From assembly GCF_002946835.1 (NCBI RefSeq), contig NZ_CP026652.1, positions 4,960,001 to 5,024,000 on the forward strand: a stretch of 64,000 bases of DNA, in the 5' to 3' direction. The notes below the pieces were generated by a model, which was not told the origin of the DNA, ran no database searches, and worked only from the letters and a program-made list of their open reading frames with translations. Below, piece after piece: positions 7,195 to 14,181 of the stretch (position 1 is the stretch's first letter; each line of letters opens with the position of its first letter). Source of the stretch: Streptomyces dengpaensis (GTDB lineage: Bacteria; Actinomycetota; Actinomycetes; Streptomycetales; Streptomycetaceae). Both the position numbers and the translations under genes were made by a program.

Positions 7195-8562
7195 CTAGCC
7201 GTTGACGCAGGCGTTGCCCGCCGCAGGATTGAGCAGTCCGATGACGTTCACGGTGTTGCCGCACGCGTTGACGGGGATGTCCACCGGGGCCTGTACGACG
7301 TTGCCGGACAGCAGACCGGGCGAGCCCGTCGCGGTGCCCACGGCCGAGTCCTTTGCCTTGACGGTCAGGGTCGTGGGGTCCGGGAGATTCAGGCCGACCG
7401 TGGTGATCGCTTCGGGGCGGTTGACGTAGGTTCCCGCCTTGTCAGCGGTGACATTCACCGTGACCGTGCAGGACTTGTCGCCGGCGGCCAGGTCGCCGCC
7501 GGTCAGAGCGACGGACGAGCCCCCCGCCGCCGCGGAGACCGTGCCGTTGCCGCAGGTCGTCGACGTGTTGGGGGACGGGGCCACGCTCACGCCCGCGGGC
7601 AGGCTGTCGGTGAAGCCGAAGTCGTTCTTCGCCGCCAGTTCACTGGTGTTGGTCACCGTCATGGTGAGCGTCGAGGTGCCACCCTCGTCAATGGTGGCGG
7701 GACTGAACGACTTGTCCAGCTGCGGAGTCGCATCCAGGATCCGGATGTTGTCGAAGGCGTGGTCGTTGCCGTTCCACTCTCCTTGCCCATTGAGCATCTT
7801 GATGCCCAACTGGGTGCCGTTGAACAGTACGGCTCTGTCGCTGGCGAACGACCCGGCCTTGAGCCCTCTCATTCCTCCGGGGTAGGGCTTGGATTTGGGG
7901 TCGGTACAGGGATTGATGGGGGTGGTGAAGGTCGGAATGTCCGGACCGCTGCCGGTCAGATAGAACTTCAGCAGCGGATTCACGAGTGCGCAATTATCCG
8001 CAGCTACGTCCACCGCGAAGGTGATGTAGCGATTCGGCTTCGTGATCGGGATCGGCTGCTCGGTCCGGAACTCCACCCGGTCGGAGCCAGGGTTTACAGT
8101 GTCGCTGTACGCCGACACCGCGTGGTTGGTCGGCGGATTCATCCCGCCGACCTGCCCCAGCGCATTGGCCATGTCCTTCAAATACTGCACCCACCGGCAG
8201 TTAGGCTGATCAGCACCAGTCTGGTTCAGGATGATGCCGTTGCACTGTCCGTGGTCAAGCCACGGTGGGTCGGCCGTGTACCTCTCGTTGAGCGGTGGAG
8301 CCCCAACGTAGTCCTCCAGGAAAGTCGGGGTGTCGCCTGTGTTGTTTTCGAAGTCCTCGACGAACACCGTGACCGGGGCCTGCGGGACTCCCGGAGTGCC
8401 GGATGCGCGAAGGGCGTCCACACCCGCCGGATTGCCCAGGGCCTGGGCTTGAGCGGTCGGTAGAGCGCTCGTGATCGCAAGTGCCACCAGGGACACTGAT
8501 GCAGTGCGCGTACACCAAGAAAGCTTCGCTGCGGAAATTGCCGCCACCTCTTTTCCAATCAC
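7195..8562 (-). CDS. Secreted surface protein with DUF11-like domain and C-terminal chaplin domain
   Basis: About 455 residues. A signal peptide (SLVALAITSALPTAQAQALG) comes first. Next is a ~200-residue lectin-like domain (VFVEDFENNTGDTPTFLEDY ... AFDNIRILD), then one DUF11-like beta-sandwich (LDKSFSPATIDEGGTSTLTM, TVTNTSELAAKN, SLPAGVSV). The last ~42 residues are a chaplin core: GSPGLLSGNVVQAPVDIPVN, then ACGNTVNVIGLLNPAAGNAC. The two cysteines are spaced as in short chaplins, which form the amyloid rodlet layer of aerial hyphae and spores. No sortase LPxTG follows; the protein ends VNG. The start is uncertain among GTG codons at 8547, 8562 and 8565. It lies inside the integrated element. 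Surface anchoring through chaplin assembly is inference. Confidence 0.85.
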   Translation of the reverse strand: MIGKEVAAISAAKLSWCTRTASVSLVALAITSALPTAQAQALGNPAGVDALRASGTPGVPQAPVTVFVEDFENNTGDTPTFLEDYVGAPPLNERYTADPPWLDHGQCNGIILNQTGADQPNCRWVQYLKDMANALGQVGGMNPPTNHAVSAYSDTVNPGSDRVEFRTEQPIPITKPNRYITFAVDVAADNCALVNPLLKFYLTGSGPDIPTFTTPINPCTDPKSKPYPGGMRGLKAGSFASDRAVLFNGTQLGIKMLNGQGEWNGNDHAFDNIRILDATPQLDKSFSPATIDEGGTSTLTMTVTNTSELAAKNDFGFTDSLPAGVSVAPSPNTSTTCGNGTVSAAAGGSSVALTGGDLAAGDKSCTVTVNVTADKAGTYVNRPEAITTVGLNLPDPTTLTVKAKDSAVGTATGSPGLLSGNVVQAPVDIPVNACGNTVNVIGLLNPAAGNACVNG

Positions 8563-8765
8563 CACGGAGTACAAGCAACAGCGGACATGGGCAGAAATTG
8601 CGCAGCCCAGACCATTAGCTATGCACCCCGATAGGCAGGTCGCCTCCTTAATTCCAGCACACGCCCTCAATAAAGACGACCAGCGACCTCGACGACTGTA
8701 TCTTTCACCGCGTTGGCCGATCTGGGAACGGACACTGTGGGTTTATATCGGAATTTCATCCAGCA

Positions 8766-9134
8766 ATGAAATACCTAAATGCGCGCCTCCCAGAAATAGC
8801 CTGCGCATTCGAATTGAGGTCGGTGGAACGGGTTCCGCAGCCCAAGGTCAAGGACCGCCGGACCGGCGAGATCGCCACCGACAAGGACGGCGTCACGCTG
8901 ATGACCGTGGAGGTCATGTTCTCCACGCCCGACGAGGTCGAGATCCTCAAGCTCACCGTCCCGCAGCCCGGTGTCTCCGAGGACCTGACCATGGGCACCC
9001 CGGTCGCGCTGACGGGCCTGGTCGCCTCGGCGTGGGAGAACGAGTTCAACGGCCAGAAGCGCCACGGCATCGCCTTCCGCGCGGTCGCCGTGACCTCGCT
9101 GGCCGCCGGTGCGTCGAAGCCCAAGGCGGCCTGA
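8766..9134 (+). CDS. Small AICE regulatory-type protein (SCO3933-like)
   Basis: 122 residues, no membrane segment. The core PKVKDRRTGEIATDKDGVTL, then TVPQPGVSEDLTMGTPVALT and WENEFNGQKRHGIAFRA, is the pattern I recall from the 'SCO3933 family regulatory protein' genes. Those sit just upstream of the transfer gene in integrated conjugative elements of the pSAM2 type. Its first ~20 codons are AT-richer than the rest, so the 5' end may be rearranged. It is followed two bases later by the TraB/FtsK-like start, matching the order in such elements. Its function in the family is not established. Confidence 0.7.
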   Translation: MKYLNARLPEIACAFELRSVERVPQPKVKDRRTGEIATDKDGVTLMTVEVMFSTPDEVEILKLTVPQPGVSEDLTMGTPVALTGLVASAWENEFNGQKRHGIAFRAVAVTSLAAGASKPKAA

Positions 9135-9136
9135 CC

Positions 9137-9428
9137 ATGACCTGGTTCACGGTCGCGCTGGTGCTGGTCGTCGCTGCCGCAGTCATCCTGCGGTGGCGGC
9201 GCCCCGCCTGGTACTGGCTGACCCGTCGCCCTCGCCGCCCTGAGAGTCGCCTTCCGCTACACCTCCGTCATGGACGCCTGCGGCCCGACCGTCCCGCCCT
9301 CCCGCCGGCGCCTCACCCTCGCCCGCATGACCAACCGCCCGGTCCCCGAGTCCCGCGCCCCGCGCATCCTGCGACTGCGGCCCACCCGGACCGGCCTCGG
9401 CCGCGCTGGTCGACCACGCCCGGAGTGA
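9137..9428 (+). pseudogene. Frameshifted, truncated TraB/FtsK-type transfer protein
   Basis: It begins MTWFTVALVLVVAAAVILRW with a membrane segment, as the N-termini of mycelial DNA-transfer (TraB/FtsK-like) proteins of actinomycete elements do. Near 9225-9236 the frame changes, and the next frame continues the family pattern ALRVAFRYTSVMDACG, then LARMTNRPVPESRAPRILRL, before a stop at 9428. The ATPase domain (Walker motifs) is entirely missing: the next gene is an unrelated toxin. The element has therefore lost conjugative transfer. The full-length protein would be several hundred residues. Confidence 0.7.
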
Positions 9429-9446
9429 GGTGCGTGCGGCGTCGCG

Positions 9447-9893
9447 TCAGACCTTCTCGACTCGCACGGAGTGTCCCGCGAGGAGTTGATTCATGTCGTC
9501 GGTGTCGGAGGTGAAGACGGTTGCCTGAGCTCCCTGCGCGGCTTCCCGCCCGGCCACAGCCGCCAGAATGGCGTCGATGGCGTACTTGTGCCCATGCAGG
9601 CCGGCTGCCTTCAGCATGTCGCGAGCCTTGGCGATCACCTGGTCGTCCGTGTGCACGACGCGGATCCGGGACAGGGTCCAGTTCCACAGTGCCTGCCTCG
9701 ACGTTTCGCGAGGGTCCCATGCCTCCAAGGACGTGAGCGCCGAGGTGACGATCGGGATGTCGAGCCGCGGAGCCGTCTTGATCAGCGCAGTCATCTCCCG
9801 ATCGCCCTGGACCGCCTTGGAGAGAGCCTCGGAGTCGAACACGAAGACGCGCTGTCGCGGCCGGTGCAGCTTGGCTCGGGCGGTGCGGCTCAC
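9447..9893 (-). CDS. PIN-domain toxin of a toxin-antitoxin pair
   Basis: 148 residues. The PIN ribonuclease fold places acidic residues at Asp20 (FVFDSEALSK), Glu57 (SLEAWD), Asp107 (KYAIDAILA) and Asp130 (VFTSDTDDM), which together bind Mg2+/Mn2+ and cut RNA in VapC-type toxins. All four are present, so it is likely active. The GTG start at 9893 overlaps the antitoxin stop by four bases (GTGA), giving translational coupling. It is the second gene of the pair and lies inside the integrated element, where it could stabilise the element against loss. The RNA target is unknown. Confidence 0.85.
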   Translation of the reverse strand: MSRTARAKLHRPRQRVFVFDSEALSKAVQGDREMTALIKTAPRLDIPIVTSALTSLEAWDPRETSRQALWNWTLSRIRVVHTDDQVIAKARDMLKAAGLHGHKYAIDAILAAVAGREAAQGAQATVFTSDTDDMNQLLAGHSVRVEKV

Positions 9894-10156
9894 GTGGCGT
9901 CGTCCGAACGCGAGCGCTGCTCGTCATGCCAGCCGTCAATGGCGGCGATGCGGTCCAGCGCTGCTTGCTGCTCGTCGTCCGTCACGGCGCCGTGCTCGTC
10001 TTCGAGGCGTTCGGCCAACTCGCGCAGTCGGTCCATGGCGTCCTGATGAGCGGCGGCGGCCGCGATGTAGCCGGACACCCCGCGCGCGTCGACGCGCTCC
10101 TTGATCGATTCCACCAGCTCTTCCGGCACGGTGATGGTGATCTTCCGGGTTGCCAT
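9890..10156 (-). CDS. RHH/CopG-type antitoxin
   Basis: 88 residues. The N-terminal RKITITVPEELVESIKERVD matches a ribbon-helix-helix DNA-binding domain (beta strand plus first helix). The C-terminal half is a charged helix (MDRLRELAERLEDEHGAVTD) expected to wrap the PIN toxin. It should neutralise the toxin and, with it, repress the operon. The ATG at 10156 lies within a perfect 15-base palindrome and has no Shine-Dalgarno sequence, so the mRNA may be leaderless and start codon access coupled to operator occupancy. Confidence 0.85.
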   Translation of the reverse strand: MATRKITITVPEELVESIKERVDARGVSGYIAAAAAHQDAMDRLRELAERLEDEHGAVTDDEQQAALDRIAAIDGWHDEQRSRSDDAT

Positions 10157-10168
10157 ACTTCAAGTATG
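10154..10168. promoter_or_regulatory. Palindromic operator overlapping the antitoxin start codon
   Basis: CATACTT-C-AAGTATG: perfect 7-bp arms around one base. The outer CAT is the antitoxin ATG on the minus strand. RHH antitoxins bind short palindromes, so this is the likely autoregulatory site. Confidence 0.65.
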
Positions 10169-10222
10169 CCATCCGCGCCAGTGACCTCGCGGGTTGGTCA
10201 CGCATGGGCCTTCGTCGGTTGA

Positions 10223-10409
10223 TCGCGCACGGCTAGGGAAGCTGGTTCGGGCCCTAAAAGACACGGGGTCGGCCTGAGCCTCTACCAGATCATCCGCGAG
10301 CTGCAGACGCTTCTCGCGATCTGGACTGGCGCGTGCCCCACCTGCCACCGCTACCGCGACATACCCACCCCGACCCGACCTGATCAAGCATTACTAGAGT
10401 GGCGGCATC
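10223..10409 (+). other. Open stretch with coding-like character but no start codon
   Basis: One frame is open from 10223 into the MFS gene and contains GLSLYQIIRELQTLLAIWTG, then ACPTCHRYRDIP, a helical segment with a CPTC motif. No ATG/GTG with a ribosome site precedes it. It may be the remnant of a small element gene, replaced at its 3' end by the incoming MFS gene. Otherwise this interval would be just the MFS promoter region. Confidence 0.3.
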
Positions 10410-11780
10410 ATGACTACGGACCCTGCCAGTCCCGCATGCCAGTCTGCCCCTCTGAATCGGACGCCCACCGCGTCCCCGCCGCCCGGCGGGCGCACCGCAT
10501 GGGCCGCATGGGCCGTCTCCGTCTCCGTCTACTTCGTCGCCGTCATAGACCGGACCAGCCTGGGTGTCGCCGGTCTGGACGCTGCCGACCGCTTCGGCAT
10601 CGGCGCCTCGGCGCTGTCCACCTTCGCCGTACTGCAGATGCTGATCTACGCGTGCATGCAGATTCCGGTGGGGCTGCTGGTCGACCGCTTCGGGCCGCGC
10701 ACCATGCTCTTGCTCGGCGCGACCCTGCTGACTCTTGGCCAGTTCGGGTTCGCCTTCAGCCACTCGATGACCCCGGCGCTGCTGTCCCGGGCGCTGCTCA
10801 GTTTCGGCGACGCCATGATCTTCGTCAGCGTGCTGCGGGTCGTCGGCCCCTGGTTCCCCGCCCGCCGCAATCCGCTGGTCGCCCAGCTCACCGGAGTGGT
10901 CGGCAGCATCGGCAATCTGGGCACGGCCGCAGTACTGGCACCCCTGCTGCACAGCCGCGGCTGGACCGTCACCTTCGGCGGCACCGCGCTGCTCGGCGTC
11001 GCGGTGCTGCTACTGGTCGGACTGCTGCTGCGGGAGACCCCCGAGGGGGCCCGCAGGCCAGCACGCTGTACGGCGCCCGGCCCGCGGCCGCGGATCCTCC
11101 CGCAGATCAGGACCGCCTGGGGTGAACCGGGCACCCGGCTGGGCCTGTGGGTGCACTTCACGACCGGGTTTATGGCCGCCTCCTTCGCGATCCTGTGGGG
11201 CATCCCCTATCTGGTGGAGGGCCAGGGCCTCAGCCGGGAGAAGGCGGCCGTACTGCTCGCCGTGCTGGTGCTCGCCAGCATGCCCTGCGGCCCGCTGCTC
11301 GGTCAGCTCATCGCCCGCCGCCCGGGCGCCCGCACCCATGTCGCGCTGACCGTCGTACTCGGCACCGGCGCACTGTGGGCGGTGGTGCTCGCCTGGCCCG
11401 GCGGACATCCGCCGCTGTGGCTGCTCGTCGTCCTCATGGTCGCCATGGGCGCCAACGGTCCCGCCTCCCTGATCGGCCTGGACTACGCCCGTGCCACCAA
11501 CCCGCCGGAGCGGCTCGGCACGGCAAGCGGGATCGCCAACATGGGCGGCTTCCTCTCCACCACGGTCGCCCTCCTTGGCATCGGCCTGCTGCTGGACGCT
11601 GCGAGCCCCGGCGGCGACTACACCCCCGGGACCTACCGCTGGGCGTTCTGCTGGCTCTACGTCCCGATGCTGCTGGGCGTTGTCATGATCCTCCGGCTGC
11701 ACCCCCGGGTCGCCCGCCGAGCCGCCGAAGGCACCTCCGTCCCGGTGCCGGGGCACCGGCCGGCCCAGCAGGGCAAGTGA
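10410..11780 (+). CDS. MFS transporter carried by the integrated element
   Basis: 456 residues, about twelve membrane segments. The MFS loop 2-3 signature is GLLVDRFGPRTMLLLG, and the second half begins near residue 250 after a Pro/Arg-rich loop. The N-terminal ~30 residues are Pro/Ser/Thr-rich. It begins WAVSVSVYFVAVIDRTSLGV, a pattern seen in the ACS/nitrate-type branch of MFS anion or sugar-acid transporters, but the substrate is not predictable. The ATG at 10410 has only a weak AGTGG site. It is the one complete metabolic cargo gene of the element and stands alone, with no regulator beside it. Confidence 0.85.
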   Translation: MTTDPASPACQSAPLNRTPTASPPPGGRTAWAAWAVSVSVYFVAVIDRTSLGVAGLDAADRFGIGASALSTFAVLQMLIYACMQIPVGLLVDRFGPRTMLLLGATLLTLGQFGFAFSHSMTPALLSRALLSFGDAMIFVSVLRVVGPWFPARRNPLVAQLTGVVGSIGNLGTAAVLAPLLHSRGWTVTFGGTALLGVAVLLLVGLLLRETPEGARRPARCTAPGPRPRILPQIRTAWGEPGTRLGLWVHFTTGFMAASFAILWGIPYLVEGQGLSREKAAVLLAVLVLASMPCGPLLGQLIARRPGARTHVALTVVLGTGALWAVVLAWPGGHPPLWLLVVLMVAMGANGPASLIGLDYARATNPPERLGTASGIANMGGFLSTTVALLGIGLLLDAASPGGDYTPGTYRWAFCWLYVPMLLGVVMILRLHPRVARRAAEGTSVPVPGHRPAQQGK

Positions 11781-11947
11781 CTAGGAGGGGCAAGTGATCA
11801 AGGCGGGTCTTCAAAGTTGAGCGGTGCTGAGGTGCCCGCGGGCGGGGACTCGATCTCGAATTGGTGTGTCTCTGCGCTGTGGTGATGGTCCGCAGGTGTG
11901 CGGGGTTGTCCGACGCTGTTCGTCCGCGTTGTCACGCAGTCAGACAC

Positions 11948-12331
11948 TCACTCGGCCGCGCGCTTTATAGCGATCGGCTCCGCGGTGGGGAAGTAGCGTG
12001 TGTCGTCGGCGTCTTCGTGGTCAATGTACTCGGAGCGGTCGGCAGGAATGATGCCCAGCATGAGGCGGGGGCGAGGCAGCCACCCCACATCCTGGGGCTG
12101 ATCGCATCGATGAATGTCGACGACTTGAGCGATCGTTTCAGGAATGCCGACCATGCACGTGGCGTTCTCGGTCAGGTGCCACGGTTCAGGGTCCGTTCGG
12201 TAGGGGGAGTCGACCCAGTCTTGTGAGTCCGGATTTCGGGCGAATGCGCGACCCCCATTCCACCGGAACCGGGATTCAGGATCGATCTCGCCCCAGGGCC
12301 ACTCGACGTATGCGTAGTAGGGCGCCGATAG
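11948..12331 (-). pseudogene. 5'-truncated hypothetical gene abutting the integrase fragment
   Basis: The frame is open from a TAG at 12332 to the stop at 11948, about 127 codons, and reads like a genuine protein: APYYAYVEWPWGEIDPESRF, then WVDSPYRTDPEPWHLTENAT, then PRPRLMLGIIPADRSEYIDH. No start codon exists before the internal ATG at 12154. The reading stops making sense within about 10 bases of where the headless integrase begins, so both were cut at one junction. I do not recognise the family. Confidence 0.55.
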
Positions 12332-12338
12332 CTACGAC

Positions 12339-12957
12339 GTGCCAGAGCGGCCGGTCCTCACCGTGGCCGAGGTGTTCGCCGTGACCGATGCGATCACGCC
12401 GCGCTACCGGCTGCTCGTCCTCCTGGCTGCCTTCACCGGGCTGCGCTTCGGGGAGCTGGCCTCACTTCGCCGACGGGACGTCGACACCGAGAATGCCGCG
12501 CTGATGGTCCGGCGCTCACAGGCCGAGATGCAGACGGGAGCTCTCTTCGACAAGGCGCCCAAGTCCGATGCCGGGATTCGGCCGGTAGCCTTTCCCGCCG
12601 AACTCCTGCCGGACGTGAAGCGCCACCTCGACGGCTACGCCGGACCTGGCCGTGATGGTCACGTCTTCCAGGGTCCCCAGGGCGGTCGGCTGCGGCGGAG
12701 CAACTTCCGGGACGACTGGATCAAGGCGCGGACCAAGGCAGGCGTCACGGAAGACGTTCACTTCCATGATCTTCGGCACACCGGGAACACCCTCGCCGCG
12801 TCCGGCGCGAGCCTGCGCGAGCTGATGACCCGGATGGGCCACAGCACACCCCGCGCCGCGCTGATCTATCAGCACATGGGTCAGCGGCCGTGACCGGGAG
12901 ATCGCCGATCGGCTCGGCTCGATGATCCGCCAGACGCGGGGCGACGTGGACTCTTAG
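12339..12957 (+). pseudogene. int: Tyrosine integrase, catalytic domain only, frameshifted
   Basis: A GTG at 12339 opens PERPVLTVAEVFAVTDAITP. The catalytic Arg is in TGLRFGEL (residue ~36), His/Arg in HFHDLRHTGNTLAA, the second His in MGHSTPRAALIYQHM and the nucleophilic Tyr in ALIYQHM. The N-terminal arm-binding and core-binding domains (~200 residues) are missing. After QHMGQR one extra base throws the frame to a stop at 12893; the next frame continues DREIADRLGSMIRQTRGDVD to a stop at 12957. The enzyme should be dead. It reads toward tRNA-Arg 90 bases away, the usual place of an AICE integrase. Confidence 0.8.
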
Positions 12958-12999
12958 TGGACTTTGTGGCACGGGTGTGGCACGGCCGCGATCATGGCA

Positions 13000-13040
13000 A
13001 AGGGCCAGTTCGAGAGGATCAAGCCTCTGAACTGGCCCTT
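13000..13040. terminator. Hairpin between integrase remnant and tRNA-Arg
   Basis: AAGGGCCAGTTC pairs with GAACTGGCCCTT, extended inward by AGAGG/CCTCT with one bulged base. It lies 8 bases from the tRNA 3' end and can terminate both the tRNA and the integrase transcripts. Confidence 0.8.
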
Positions 13041-13047
13041 AGTCGTG

Positions 13048-13120
13048 TGCCCCCGGCAGGATTCGAACCTGCGACACCCGCTTTAGGAGAGCGGTGCTCT
13101 ATCCCCTGAGCTACGAAGGC
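13048..13120 (-). tRNA. tRNA-Arg (anticodon CCT)
   Basis: 73 nucleotides on the minus strand. The acceptor arms GCCTTCG and CGGGGGC pair over 7 bp, with discriminator A. The anticodon arm is CCGCT-CTCCTAA-AGCGG, giving anticodon CCT (codon AGG), and the T loop is GTTCGAATC. CCA is not encoded. The gene is intact: its 3' part is the attachment site of the element to its left, and integration has regenerated the full tRNA. Confidence 0.96.
13051..13089. repeat. Attachment site within tRNA-Arg (proximal copy)
   Basis: Identical over 39 bases to 6823-6861. It spans the anticodon loop to the acceptor stem; crossover for tyrosine integrases commonly lies in the anticodon loop. Together the two copies define the ends of the insertion. 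Confidence 0.9.
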
Positions 13121-13326
13121 GTGCGGATCTCGGTGGGATCCGGTGGCTAGCGTAGCGGATGTGGGATGGCGGCTGGGAGGGTTCCGGTTTTCGCAGGTCG
13201 GGGTGGGGGAGGGGCGGGTTGGGAGGGGGCTGGGCGATGCCAGTCTGGAGGCCGCGGCGGTTGCCAACGATGTAGGGCTCGATTGGCCCGGCGGTACGGG
13301 GGTGTCGTACCGGTGTCGTATGCAGG

Positions 13327-13425
13327 GGGTGTCGTACCGGTTCCGGGTGTCGTACCGGTTCCGGGTGTCGTGCAGAGCCCCGTGGTGTTGGTCATGGGGT
13401 AGCCCCGTGGTGTTGGTCATGGGGT
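13327..13425. repeat. Two short tandem duplications
   Basis: Two exact 18-bp units GGGTGTCGTACCGGTTCC at 13327-13362, followed by a partial third, then two exact 25-bp units at 13376-13400 and 13401-13425 (each starting AGCCCCGTGG). They lie in the 340-base gap between tRNA-Arg and the SMI1-like gene, which otherwise holds no gene. Confidence 0.85.
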
Positions 13426-13464
13426 GCTCCGTGCGGGCCGCCTTGCGGTGCATAGGCTCCGCCT

Positions 13465-14154
13465 ATGGGAGATTCGGTGTGGGTGGGTGTGCGGGAGCGG
13501 GTGCAGGCGCTCGGGGGTGTCGGCGCGGGTGACCGTGTGTTCGGGGGGCTGGGGCACAAGTTCTTTCTTGAGGATCCGCTTACTGCGGCTCAGCTGGCTG
13601 ACCTCGAAGCTTGTATGGGTGTGACGCTGCCGGAGGAGTACCGCGGCTTTCTTCGCCATGTTGGTGCCGGAGGGGCGGGGCCGTCGTACGGGGTGTTTCC
13701 GGTCCGGCTTGTTCAAGGGCGCTGGCGGTGGGAGGGAGACGGAGCCGATCTGGCGGATTTGTCCCGGCTGGCTGAGCCGTTTCCGCGTGAGGGTGCCGAC
13801 CCCGAAGCTGTGCGGGAGCTCCTTGCTGAGCAGCCGGAAGAGGAGGACTTCGAGGAGATCGAAGACTTCGATGACGCCATGGAGGCATGGGATGAGCGCT
13901 GGGAAACCGTGATGTGGTCCTCAGACCGCACCGTCGGCGCGATCGTGATCTCCCACATCGGCTGTGCTGCCCGCCAATGGCTCGTCATCAGTGGCCCGGA
14001 GCGCGGGCGGATCTGGTCCGACAACAGGGTGGATGACGAGGACCTGTCGCCACTGCTCGACGAGCATGGTGAGCCGGTGACCTTCGCCGGCTGGTTTCTG
14101 ACGTGGCTCCATGAGGCGGAACGTCAGTCGGCGTCCGTCTCCGCGGGGGACTGA
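13465..14154 (+). CDS. SMI1/KNR4 (SUKH) family protein
   Basis: 229 residues. The SUKH fold signature is seen in LTAAQLADLEACMGVTLPEE-YRGFLRHVGAGGAGPSYG (residues ~38-75). A long acidic segment follows (AEQPEEEDFEEIEDFDDAME) and a C-terminal part WLVISGPERGRIWSDNR. SUKH proteins serve as immunity proteins against contact-dependent or polymorphic toxins, or as general scaffolds; no toxin gene is adjacent here. It lies just outside the element on the far side of tRNA-Arg. Start ATG at 13465. Immunity is therefore possible but not shown. Confidence 0.82.
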   Translation: MGDSVWVGVRERVQALGGVGAGDRVFGGLGHKFFLEDPLTAAQLADLEACMGVTLPEEYRGFLRHVGAGGAGPSYGVFPVRLVQGRWRWEGDGADLADLSRLAEPFPREGADPEAVRELLAEQPEEEDFEEIEDFDDAMEAWDERWETVMWSSDRTVGAIVISHIGCAARQWLVISGPERGRIWSDNRVDDEDLSPLLDEHGEPVTFAGWFLTWLHEAERQSASVSAGD

Positions 14155-14181
14155 ACCGAGCCGCTCGTCTTCTTGAGCCTG

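Noticed and set aside
7202..8463. Plus-strand frames opposite the chaplin-domain gene
   Set aside because: The minus strand carries signal peptide, DUF11 and chaplin motifs; the plus frames are shadows.
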